Source of the DNA: Holophagaceae bacterium
GTDB lineage: Bacteria; Acidobacteriota; Holophagae; Holophagales; Holophagaceae
Assembly (NCBI GenBank): GCA_025361955.1
Contig: JANYIU010000253.1
Location: forward strand, 1-36,725
Direction: 5' to 3'
DNA length: 36,725 nt
Positions 8,933-18,036 of the stretch are shown piece by piece (position 1 is the first letter of the stretch; each line of letters opens with the position of its first letter). The notes under the pieces were generated by a model. The model ran no database searches, was not told where the DNA came from, and saw only the letters and a program-made list of their open reading frames with translations. The translations under genes were made by a program, and so were the position numbers.

Positions 8933-9427
8933 TCAGAAACATCCACCGGCGCCGCCATGGCCCATACCCATGCCTTGGCCCATGCCCTGGCCAGGCCCAC
9001 CCTGAGCGCGCTGCTTGTCCAGAGTGGCTTTCTGGTCCGGGGTCAGGTAGGCTTCGAATTCCCGCATCATAGCCCGGCGTTCCAGCATGACCGCCGTCAT
9101 GGCGTTGGCGGCATTGGCATGCAGTTCCTTCACCTTGGCATCGCTCACGGCGGGATCCTGCATGGCCTTTCGCATCGCTTCCCGAGCCTCGTTCGCGACC
9201 TTCTGCTCGGCGTCCAGGGCAGCCTGGTGACGCTCCGTGAGGGTCTTGAGATTCGCCTGTTGGGCTTCGGTGAGGTTGAGGGCTTGGGTCATGGGTCCGC
9301 AGTTCGCGGCTTGGCCCTTCCTATGGCCACCACCCAGCATCGGGCCGAACCCCTGAGCAGCCAGCACGGTGGCGGTTAGAGCCAGGGCGAGACCCGCGCT
9401 CCAGCCAATGATCTTCGAGATGTTCAT
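8933..9427 (-). CDS. Spy/CpxP-like (LTxxQ) periplasmic protein with Met/Gly-rich tail
   Basis: Signal peptide MNISKIIGWSAGLALALTATVLAAQG; LNLTEAQQANLKTLTE and YLTPDQKATLDKQ repeats; tail GQGMGQGMGMGHGGAGGCF. Confidence 0.85.
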   Translation of the reverse strand: MNISKIIGWSAGLALALTATVLAAQGFGPMLGGGHRKGQAANCGPMTQALNLTEAQQANLKTLTERHQAALDAEQKVANEAREAMRKAMQDPAVSDAKVKELHANAANAMTAVMLERRAMMREFEAYLTPDQKATLDKQRAQGGPGQGMGQGMGMGHGGAGGCF

Positions 9428-9622
9428 GATCGTCTCCTTCAGAAATGGAGCGTGGTTTCGATCGCTCCACAACCATGGAACCACTGGGACGGACGCCCGC
9501 TGTCGCCAAACCACGGAATGCAGGTGAACAGGGCCGAATGACAGATCCCACCCCCTGGACTGCAGCAGCTCGACGCGTCTAAGCTGGCAATGGGGGCCTA
9601 CCCCTAGCCTTGGATTGAACGC

Positions 9623-10477
9623 ATGTTTCCCATCCATTTGAATCTGGGTTTCAGGGTCTTCTACTACTACGAAGGCTTCTATTTCTTCGTAGCGATCCTG
9701 GTCGCCTCATTCGTCGCTTACCGGCGCCTGCAGCGGGCAGGTCTCGATGCCAACGTTTTCCTCGACAGCCTTCCTTGGATCCTCCTGGGTGCCCTCCTGG
9801 GTGCGAGAATCTCCCACTTCGCCTTCTGGGAGCTTGGCGAACTCCTGAAGGACCCGCTCACCTTCTTTCGTTTCTGGGAGGGAGGGCTGTCGATCACCGG
9901 CGGGTTGGCTGGGGGTGTCCTGGGGGCATGGTTCTGTTTCCGAAGGGGGAACTTCTGGCATATCTTCGCCGTTACCAGCCCAGCGGTGCTCCTGGGCCAG
10001 GCCATCGGCAGGGTGGGCTGCTTCTTGAACGGCGATGCCTGGGGCATTCCCACGAGTTTACCCTGGGGGATCTCTGAGCCCCGGTTTGGCACCCTGATTC
10101 CGAGCTTTGTGACGGATCATCAATTCCCCAGCGATGCCTGGAGCTGGAGCGTGGTCCAAGGCTTTACCGATCCATCGGCCATGAGCACCGCACCCCTTCA
10201 CCCCACGCAACTCTACGAGGCTTTCGGCGACCTGGTCCTGGCGGGGCTGGTGATCCTGCTGGTGCGGTCTCTTACGACCAGGAGGGGTCCCTGGCAGAGG
10301 GCCGGCTGGCTCCACATTGGCGGTTATTCCCTCCTGCGCTTCGGTCTGGAGTTCCTCCACGGAGACCGGGATATCCCGCTCTGGGCCGGGATGACGGCGC
10401 TGCAGATAAGTCTCCTGGCCGTTGTCGCGTTAAGCGCGATGCTATACCTTCACGCTGCCCCAGAACCTGCGCGTTGA
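9623..10477 (+). CDS. lgt: Prolipoprotein diacylglyceryl transferase
   Basis: GALLGARISHFAFWE, GGLSITGGLAGGVLGAW, IGRVGCFLNGDAWG, HPTQLYEA: Lgt motifs. Confidence 0.93.
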   Translation: MFPIHLNLGFRVFYYYEGFYFFVAILVASFVAYRRLQRAGLDANVFLDSLPWILLGALLGARISHFAFWELGELLKDPLTFFRFWEGGLSITGGLAGGVLGAWFCFRRGNFWHIFAVTSPAVLLGQAIGRVGCFLNGDAWGIPTSLPWGISEPRFGTLIPSFVTDHQFPSDAWSWSVVQGFTDPSAMSTAPLHPTQLYEAFGDLVLAGLVILLVRSLTTRRGPWQRAGWLHIGGYSLLRFGLEFLHGDRDIPLWAGMTALQISLLAVVALSAMLYLHAAPEPAR

Positions 10478-10625
10478 GGGTACTAACAAAGTCCGTGGCT
10501 AAACGCGATCCCCTGCGATCCAGGGCATCCGGTTTGCGATTCAGCCCCTTGTTCCTGCATCCCGTTGAAGGAAGTGCACACGGCGAATGTTCAGTGGTCC
10601 CATGACTTCATAACGGGAGCTGAAT

Positions 10626-11786
10626 ATGGCCATAGAAAAGAATGACGCGAAGACGACGTCCACGGCAAAAAGCGTCCGGCTGACCATTCTCATGATGGTC
10701 CTGGCGATCTCGACCGGTGTGGGCCTCCTGCACCAGTTCTCGGATTTGAAGCCTGTCAGCGTGGACGCACTCTGTCCCTTCGGTGGCATCGAATCTTTCT
10801 AGAGCGTGCTCGCCTCTGGCACTCTGCTGGCCAAGATCGGCTGGTCCAGTTTCATCCTACTGCTAGCTACCCTGGTAGCCGCCATACTCTTCCGACGGAG
10901 CTTCTGCGGCAACGTATGCCCCTTGGTTACCCTGCAGGAACTGTTCGCCCGGGCCGGCAAGAAGGTGCTTGGGAAGCGCTCCACCGTCCCCGCAGCCGCA
11001 GACTACTGGGCCAGATACCTCAAATATGTGGTGCTCGCCGTCTTCACTCTTCTTTCCGCGGCGCTCGGCACTCTCGTGATCCGTCCCTACGATCCCTGGG
11101 TCACCTATCACCACCTGTTCTCGCCGGAACTGCTCGATGGGTTCCTCATCGGCCTCACTGTGCTGCTCCTTACCGTGGTCGGCTCCTTTTTCTATGACCG
11201 CGTCTTCTGCAAGTATCTGTGCCCCATGGGTGCCGCCCTCACCCCCTTCGCAAAGCTCGGGCTCTTCAAGATCAAGCGCAACGCCCACACCTGCATCAAC
11301 TGCAGCCTCTGCGACAAGGCCTGCCCCGTGAACCTGCCGGTATCGCGCCTGGAGAAGATCACGGATCCCGAATGCCTGGACTGCGATCAGTGCGTGAACG
11401 CCTGCCCCGTGAAGAACACTCTCGTCATCGAGGGCCCGGGCGGCAAGCGCATCGGCTCGACCTTCCGGGTGGTGGCGACCTTCGCGATCTTCCTGCTGGT
11501 CGTCGGCAGCACCTCCCTATCGGGTGTGTTCGGCTGGACCATGCCGCCCCTGACCGGCGGCACCAGCGAGGGTGGAAAACCCGCCTTCACCTTCGAAGCC
11601 ATCAAGGGCACAGACACCTGGCTGGCGGTGAGCGAGGCTTCGGGGATTCCCAAGGAAGCCTTCGTGGCGCGCTTCCAGCTCACCGAGGCCGACCTGGCCC
11701 AGCCGATCAAGACGAAGGCCCACGCCCCGGGCTCCACCTTCGACACCGAAGCGGTCCGCGAGTGGGTCAAGGAAAAGCTGCACTAG
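10626..11786 (+). pseudogene. Membrane polyferredoxin (NapH/NosR-like 4Fe-4S protein) interrupted by in-frame TAG at codon 59 (10800-10802)
   Basis: ATG at 10626 gives MAIEKNDAKTTSTAKSVRLTILMMVLAISTGVGLLHQFSDLKPVSVDALCPFGGIESF*SVLASGTLLAKIGWSS... The listed ORF 10806..11786 is the same frame after the stop. Contains CGNVCPLVTLQE, CKYLCPMGAAL, CINCSLCDKACPVN and CLDCDQCVNACPVK. Confidence 0.75.
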
Positions 11787-11796
11787 GAGGTGCCCC

Positions 11797-12930
11797 GTGA
11801 AAAAAGTCTGGTCGACCTTCATCACCCTCGTGATCCTGGTGGTTGCATCGTCCTGGTTCGTGTCGGGCCTCTGGAGCAGAAAAGAGGAGAAGCTCGTCCT
11901 TCCGCAGCAGCTGGTCTTCACCCCCGGGGAGTCGCTCGACACCTTCATGGCGGGCAACATGATTCCCGATGCGGTCATGGCGAAGGTCCTGGGCAAGACC
12001 GCCGTTGCGGACAAAGGGGTGCCGCTGGCCAGCCTCTTGGCGAACCCCCCGCTTTCCAGCGCAGAGCTGCAGACGAAGCTGCTGAAGGCGGCCGCGCTGG
12101 CCTCAGAGGATGCCGGGAAGGACTGGCAGAAGATCCTCCCCAAGTTCGCCCTGTGGGCCATCTTCTTGTTCGTCTCCTTCAGGGCGCTCACGCAGGGCCG
12201 GTTCAACCGCAAGACCCGGAAGGGGTACTACCTGGGCGCCGTGGTGCTCTTTGGGGTGGCCTTCGGCTCCGATCCCAGCCCCATGGGCACGGTGAAGGAC
12301 GCCATCGTCCTGCTCGCCAGGGAAGGCGTCGTCTTCCCACCGCGCCTCATCGCCCTCACGGTATTCCTCCTGACCGTGGTGCTCGCCAACAAGGCCATCT
12401 GTGCCTGGGGCTGTCAGTTAGGCGTACTGCAGGATCTGGTCTTCCGGCTGAACCGGAACCAGGCTGACACCAAGGGAATCCTCAAGCAGTACAAGGTGCC
12501 CTTCGTCATCTCCAATGGTGTGAGAGTGGTCTTCTTCCTCGCGTTCACGGCCGTTGCCATCGTCGTTGGCATGGACTTCATCGAATCCGTGGATCCCTTC
12601 AAGACCTTCAACCCCACCCATCTCGGCCTCACTGGCGCCATCGCCGCGGGCAGCCTGCTCGTGGCCTCCCTGTTCATCTACCGGCCCTGGTGTCACTTCT
12701 TCTGCCCCTTCGGACTGGTCAGTTGGTTGCTGGAGCGCTTCAGCCTCAACAAGATCCGGGTGGACGAAAATGTGTGCACCCTATGCGGTTCCTGTGAGCG
12801 GGCCTGCCCTTCGGACGTCATGGGCGCCATCCTGCATAAGAAGAAGGTGATCCCCGACTGTTTCTCCTGTGGCACTTGCACAGAGGTCTGCCCCACGAAG
12901 GCCATTTCCTTCGGACGAAAGCAGCCTTGA
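11797..12930 (+). CDS. Membrane 4Fe-4S polyferredoxin (NapH/NosR-like)
   Basis: CAWGCQLGVLQD, CHFFCPFGLVSW, CTLCGSCERACPSD, CFSCGTCTEVCPTKAI plus several TM segments. 10 bp after the preceding gene. Confidence 0.85.
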   Translation: MKKVWSTFITLVILVVASSWFVSGLWSRKEEKLVLPQQLVFTPGESLDTFMAGNMIPDAVMAKVLGKTAVADKGVPLASLLANPPLSSAELQTKLLKAAALASEDAGKDWQKILPKFALWAIFLFVSFRALTQGRFNRKTRKGYYLGAVVLFGVAFGSDPSPMGTVKDAIVLLAREGVVFPPRLIALTVFLLTVVLANKAICAWGCQLGVLQDLVFRLNRNQADTKGILKQYKVPFVISNGVRVVFFLAFTAVAIVVGMDFIESVDPFKTFNPTHLGLTGAIAAGSLLVASLFIYRPWCHFFCPFGLVSWLLERFSLNKIRVDENVCTLCGSCERACPSDVMGAILHKKKVIPDCFSCGTCTEVCPTKAISFGRKQP

Positions 12931-12955
12931 GCGATTGAGCCATTGAAATCTTTAT

Positions 12956-13957
12956 TCAGTTCGCCAGGGCCTGTTCAAGAGCTACGGCCACGGCCACGCT
13001 GGCGCCGACCATGGGGTTGTTGCCCATACCCAGGAAGCCCATCATCTCGACGTGCGCGGGCACAGAGGAGGAGCCCGCGAACTGGGCGTCGGAGTGCATG
13101 CGGCCCATGGTGTCGGTCATGCCGTACGAGGCGGGTCCGGCGGCCATGTTATCGGGGTGCAGGGTCCGGCCCGTGCCGCCGCCTGAGGCTACTGAGAAGT
13201 ATTTCTTGCCCTGCTCCAGGCGCTCCTTCTTGTAGGTGCCTGCCACAGGGTGCTGGAAGCGGGTGGGGTTGGTGGAATTGCCCGTGATGGAGACATCCAC
13301 GCCCTCGTGATGGTTGATGGCCACGCCCTCGCGCACGTCGTCGGCGCCGTAGCAACGGACCTTGGCCTTCTCGCCCTTGGAATAGGCGATCTCCCTCACG
13401 ATGGCCAGTTTCCCGCTGGCATAATCGAACTTCGTCTGCACATAGGTGAAGCCGTTGATGCGGGAGATGATCTGAGCGGCGTCCTTGCCCAGGCCGTTGA
13501 GGATCACCTGCAGGGGCTCCTTGCGAGCCTTGTTGGCGGAGCGTGCGAGCCCGATGGCGCCCTCGGCGGCGGCGAAGGATTCGTGGCCCGCCAGAAAGGC
13601 GAAGCACTTGGTTTCCTCTTTGAGCAACATGGAGGCTAGATTGCCGTGGCCAATGCCCACCTTGCGGTCGTCTGCCACAGAGCCAGGGATGCAGAAGGCT
13701 TGCATACCTTCGCCCAGGGAGATGGCAATGTCCACGGCCTTGGTCTGGCCCTTTTTGAGGGCGATGGCGGCGCCGAGGATGTAGGCCCAGCAGGCGTTCT
13801 CAAAGGCGAGATTCTGGATGCCCTTGACGATGCCATAGACATCGACGCCCTTGGCCTCACTGAGCTTCCTGGCCTCTTCCAGGGAAGCGATGCCGTACTT
13901 GGCCAGCACGGGATTGATTTGGCCGATTCTGCGTTCATAGGATTCAAACAAAGCCAT
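12956..13957 (-). CDS. GGGtGRT-family protein (function unknown)
   Basis: Signature ASGGGTGRTLHPDNMAAGPASYGMTDTMGRMHSDAQFAG; next to a NifU-like scaffold gene. Confidence 0.85.
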   Translation of the reverse strand: MALFESYERRIGQINPVLAKYGIASLEEARKLSEAKGVDVYGIVKGIQNLAFENACWAYILGAAIALKKGQTKAVDIAISLGEGMQAFCIPGSVADDRKVGIGHGNLASMLLKEETKCFAFLAGHESFAAAEGAIGLARSANKARKEPLQVILNGLGKDAAQIISRINGFTYVQTKFDYASGKLAIVREIAYSKGEKAKVRCYGADDVREGVAINHHEGVDVSITGNSTNPTRFQHPVAGTYKKERLEQGKKYFSVASGGGTGRTLHPDNMAAGPASYGMTDTMGRMHSDAQFAGSSSVPAHVEMMGFLGMGNNPMVGASVAVAVALEQALAN

Positions 13958-13975
13958 GGAGTTTCTCCTTCGCGC

Positions 13976-14668
13976 TTACTGATGACGGGGGTTGATGGTG
14001 CGAGTGGCCTCGCTGAAGCGGCCGTAATTCGAGGTGGCCTTCTTCAGTGCCTCCGCGGGTGCCATGCCCTTCTCGATGGATTCCATCATCTTGCCCAAGT
14101 GCACGAACTCGTATCCGATCACTTCGTCATTCTCATCGAGGGCCATGCGGGTCACGTAACCCTCGGCCATTTCCAGGTAGCGTACACCCTTGGCCACGGT
14201 GCCGTACATGGTCCCGATCTGGCTGCGCAACCCCTTGCCCAGGTCCTCGAGCCCGGCGCCGATGGGCAGGCCCCCCTCGGAGAAGGCTGTCTGAGTGCGG
14301 CCGTAGATGATCTGCAGGAACAGTTCCCGCATGGCCGTGTTGATGGCATCACAGACCAGGTCCGTGTTCATGGCTTCCAGGATGGTCTTGCCGGAAAGGA
14401 TCTCGGCGGCCATGGCCGCGGAGTGGGTCATGCCCGAGCAGCCGATGACCTCCACCAGGGCTTCCTGGATGATGCCGTCTTTCACATTAAGGGTCAGCTT
14501 GCAGGCGCCCTGTTGCGGCGCGCACCAGCCCACGCCATGCGTGAGGCCGGAGATATCCTTGATCTCCTTAGCCTGCACCCAACGGCCCTCCTGAGGAATG
14601 GGCGCTGGGCCATGGTTGGGCCCCTTCGCCACGCACGTCATCTGTTCCACTTCCGTCGAATACAGCAT
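13976..14668 (-). CDS. Iron-sulfur cluster assembly scaffold-like protein (NifU/IscU N-domain family)
   Basis: LTLNVKDGIIQEALVEVIGCSGMTHSAAMAAEILSGKTILEA resembles the NifU-N core. 18-bp gap to the GGGtGRT gene. Confidence 0.75.
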   Translation of the reverse strand: MLYSTEVEQMTCVAKGPNHGPAPIPQEGRWVQAKEIKDISGLTHGVGWCAPQQGACKLTLNVKDGIIQEALVEVIGCSGMTHSAAMAAEILSGKTILEAMNTDLVCDAINTAMRELFLQIIYGRTQTAFSEGGLPIGAGLEDLGKGLRSQIGTMYGTVAKGVRYLEMAEGYVTRMALDENDEVIGYEFVHLGKMMESIEKGMAPAEALKKATSNYGRFSEATRTINPRHQ

Positions 14669-15046
14669 TCGTCGGCCTCCTTCCTGAACTTGGGTTTACA
14701 GTTCCCGGTGGCCTTCACTGGGGATCAGGCATCCAACGCCTGGGTACAGCGAGGCAGTCCGATGGATGCCTGCTGCTAGACCATTCTAGCGGATTCCTGG
14801 AGCACACGCCCCCATCAATCTCGCGCAGGTGAAACCAGTGGGGGATTGATGAAGCCCCAGCCCCAAGAGAAATCCTGGATCCGTGCAACTTGGGGTGAGA
14901 ACTGAGTGCTGGAGGCTCCGTTCATGCTCCAGGCACCCTGAGCCGATAACAAACTTGTTGGGTACTCCAATCGTTCAATCGTCCCTGGCCTCCATCTTCG
15001 CTCCCTGTTTATCCAAGATCTCGTGAAAGCAAGCTAAAAGGCGTAT

Positions 15047-17629
15047 ATGAAACTTGATATCCCAACGCTTGCCTTTGTTCTGGGTTTGACCATATTTACT
15101 CAAGTTATTGCTATTTTTATTCAATATAGATTAAATAAAACCCATCACGGCATTGGATGGTGGCTACTTGGTTCTATCTTCATGGCCATGGGCTTTTTAT
15201 TCCTCACCTTTGGCGCAGTTAAATATTTATGGATTCTTTCAAGAATTGCAAATCCGCTGCTTGTATTTGGACGTATTTGTTTTTTTATTGGCACACTACG
15301 TTTTATAGATAAAAAAGAAAATTTAATGAGTATTTGTTTTGTGTTCATTTCATTCGCTGTTTTTTACTATTATTACATGTATGGCCATGATGATATTTCA
15401 AAACGCACAGTGATTGTATCCTCTGCCATCGCCCTATTTTCATTGCTGACGGCGCATAATCTGATATTTAATCACAAGAAGACCATTACCGAGTCTGCCA
15501 TTTTCACGGGTACCGTTTTTCTTGTACACGGATGCTATTTGATAATTATTATTTTCTACACATTATTATCGAAACCTATCCATTCATACCTGGATTACAG
15601 TCCAATACAGATTGCTGGATTCATTGTTCCAACCATCACCAGCACGCTCTGGACATTCGGTTTCATCCTTATGGTTAACCAGCGTCTGAATGCAGAGAAT
15701 GGGGAAGAACAAGAGAATCTGCGCAAGATCTTCAACACCAGCCCTGACGCGGCGTTGATCACACGTTTGGCCGATGGTCAGATCGTTGCAGCCAATTTGG
15801 GATTCTTGGCGATCAGTGGGTACTCCCGCTCGGAGATCATTGGAAACTCCATCCGCGAGTTGAAGATCTGGGATGATCCAGCGGACCAAGCGCGTTTCAC
15901 AACCGAGATCAAGCACAGCCACCATTGTGAAAACGTGGAGTCTGTTTTCCAGCGCAAGGATGGCAAGTCAGTGGTCGGCATGACCTCCGCCAAGATCCTC
16001 ACGATCAACGACCAACCCCATGTCGTCAGCGTGACGCGCGATATCACGGAACAAAAGCACGCTGAGGAAGCGCTTAAAGAAAGTGAAGCAACCTATCGGT
16101 CTATCCTCAAAGCCTCTCCTGATGACATCACCATCACGGACCTGGAGGGTCGCATCCTCATGGTCTCGCCTGCGGCCAACCGGATGTTCGGTTACGAACA
16201 GGGGGAGGAAGTCGGCCGGCAGCTCCTGGATTTCGTCGTGCCCGAGGATCTGGAGCGAGCCCGAGCCAACATCACGCTCATGTACCACGGGGGTCATCAA
16301 AGACCCAATGAATACCGCGGCATCCGGAAGGATCGAACTGTTGTCGACATTGAAGTGAACAGTGGCCTGATCAGTGGCGTCCACGGGCAGCCGATCAAAA
16401 TGGTGTTCGTCGTCCGCGACAACACCGAACGCAAGCAGGCAGAGCTGGAGAAGCAGGCACTGGAGTCCAAGAACCGGCAGCTCCAGAAGGCGGAAAGCCT
16501 GGGCCGCATGGCTGGAGCCATCGCCCATCACTTCAACAACCAGCTGCAGTCAGTGCTGGCAAATCTGGAACTGCTGAGCGGGCTCCCCAAGGGTGTTGAC
16601 CCATCCAAATGGTTGACGGGTGCCAAGCAGGCCACCGAACGCGCAGCTGAGGTGAGCAGATTGATGCTGGCCTACCTTGGGCAAGCCTCTCGCGAACAGG
16701 AGCCGAGCTTCCTTGCTGAACTCTGCCGTGGCAGCATGTCGACCATTCAGGGCACCCTGCCAAAAAGGGCGGCGGTGGAAACGGACTTTCCCTCGCCCGG
16801 TCCCGTCATCAGAGCGAACGCCAATCAGATCCAACAGGTCCTGACCAACCTCATTGCCAACGCCTGGGAGGCCATGGGCGACACCCGGGGCAGCATCCGC
16901 CTGAGCCTTAGGACAGGCCGGGCGGCCGATATCCCCACCGTGCACCGCTTCCCCATCAATTGGCAACCTCAGGGGACAGAGTATGCCTGCCTGGAGGTGG
17001 TGGACACCGGAGGCGGGATTGCTGAGGCGGATATCGAAAAGCTATTTGATCCCTTTTTCTCCACCAAGTTCACCGGACGGGGATTGGGCCTGTCCGTAGT
17101 CCTTGGAATCGTCCAGGCCCATGGCGGGGCTGTAACGGTAGCAAGCGAGCAGGGCCTGGGCAGTGTCTTCAGGATCCATTTCCCGTTATGTACCGAGGCA
17201 GTGCCCACCCTTCCCGAGAGGATTACTCCTACTCCAGAACCTGTGGCCAGTGGCACGGTCCTGCTGGTGGATGATGACGAATTCTTGCTCATGTCGACCG
17301 GTGGCGTGATCGAGATGATGGGTTTTTCGCTGCTTACGGCGAAAGACGGGGTCGAGGCCCTGGAGGTGTTCCGGCAGCACAAGGACAGAATCTGCTGTGT
17401 GATCACCGATTTGACCATGCCACGCATGGATGGCTGGGAGACCCTGGCGGCTCTGCGTCAGCTCGAGCCCACCCTGCCCGTGATCCTGGCAAGCGGCTAT
17501 GACAAGGCCCAGGTCATGTCAGGTGCGCACCCGGTCCGCCCTTCCGTATTCCTGGGCAAGCCATTCGGCCTACAGGGCCTTCGTGACGCACTGAACCAGG
17601 CCCTGGCCAGCGGAAGAGTGGAACCCTGA
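15047..17629 (+). CDS. Hybrid sensor histidine kinase: N-terminal multi-TM domain, two PAS domains, HisKA/HATPase, C-terminal receiver
   Basis: TM segments aa 1-215; PAS IFNTSPDAALITRLADGQ and ILKASPDDITITDLEGR; AGAIAHHFNNQLQSVLANLELL; VLTNLIANAWEAMGD; DTGGGIAEADIEKLFDPFFSTKFTGRGLGLSVVLGI; receiver TVLLVDDDEFLL...VITDLTMPRMDG. Confidence 0.95.
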   Translation: MKLDIPTLAFVLGLTIFTQVIAIFIQYRLNKTHHGIGWWLLGSIFMAMGFLFLTFGAVKYLWILSRIANPLLVFGRICFFIGTLRFIDKKENLMSICFVFISFAVFYYYYMYGHDDISKRTVIVSSAIALFSLLTAHNLIFNHKKTITESAIFTGTVFLVHGCYLIIIIFYTLLSKPIHSYLDYSPIQIAGFIVPTITSTLWTFGFILMVNQRLNAENGEEQENLRKIFNTSPDAALITRLADGQIVAANLGFLAISGYSRSEIIGNSIRELKIWDDPADQARFTTEIKHSHHCENVESVFQRKDGKSVVGMTSAKILTINDQPHVVSVTRDITEQKHAEEALKESEATYRSILKASPDDITITDLEGRILMVSPAANRMFGYEQGEEVGRQLLDFVVPEDLERARANITLMYHGGHQRPNEYRGIRKDRTVVDIEVNSGLISGVHGQPIKMVFVVRDNTERKQAELEKQALESKNRQLQKAESLGRMAGAIAHHFNNQLQSVLANLELLSGLPKGVDPSKWLTGAKQATERAAEVSRLMLAYLGQASREQEPSFLAELCRGSMSTIQGTLPKRAAVETDFPSPGPVIRANANQIQQVLTNLIANAWEAMGDTRGSIRLSLRTGRAADIPTVHRFPINWQPQGTEYACLEVVDTGGGIAEADIEKLFDPFFSTKFTGRGLGLSVVLGIVQAHGGAVTVASEQGLGSVFRIHFPLCTEAVPTLPERITPTPEPVASGTVLLVDDDEFLLMSTGGVIEMMGFSLLTAKDGVEALEVFRQHKDRICCVITDLTMPRMDGWETLAALRQLEPTLPVILASGYDKAQVMSGAHPVRPSVFLGKPFGLQGLRDALNQALASGRVEP

Positions 17630-17632
17630 AGT

Positions 17633-17657
17633 CCCTCCATACCGTTCCGATGGAGGG
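17633..17657 (+). terminator. Hairpin just downstream of the hybrid kinase gene
   Basis: CCCTCCAT-ACCGTTCCG-ATGGAGGG, perfect 8-bp stem starting 4 bp after the stop codon; weak T tract. Confidence 0.5.
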
Positions 17658-17686
17658 CCATTCCCTGACGCTAGCACCGCTATCCT

Positions 17687-17990
17687 TCAACTGCGCTGGA
17701 TGGCGGTGCGAACCGTTTCAGCGCTGGCTGACTTGCCCTGCAGGTAACGCTCCGCTAGACCGGTGACCGCCTTAACCGGGACTTCCTTGACGCTTTGGGC
17801 CGTGGTCACGGCGCGCATCATGTCTTATCGTGAAACGCCCAGCTTGCGAGCCGTGTCGCAGTGGGCCTTGCAACAAGGTTCGCAATCAGACAGACAGGTG
17901 GCCAAGGAGCGGTGAGGGATGTGGAAAACGGTCGGCACGGCAAAGGCCTTCATCTCCACCAGGTCATCCGAGCGGAGAGCCAGCTGGATC
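17687..17990 (-). pseudogene. Carboxymuconolactone decarboxylase/AhpD-like remnant
   Basis: Minus-strand frame reads DDLVEMKAFAVPTVFHIPHRSLATCLSDCEPCCKAHCDTARKLGVSR*DMMRAVTTAQSVKEVPVKAVTGLAERYLQGK. TAA sits where Glu would be expected (GVSREE-like). CxxC + H resembles AhpD families; N-terminus not recognisable. 5' limit approximate. Confidence 0.6.
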
Positions 17991-18036
17991 CATCGTTTAC
18001 TTCCGGTTGTCACCGGAAAGCCAATCCATCTCTTTA

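Noticed and set aside
13646-14779. 377-aa plus-strand ORF opposite the GGGtGRT/NifU-like genes
   Set aside because: Antisense to two recognisable genes; no domain signature.
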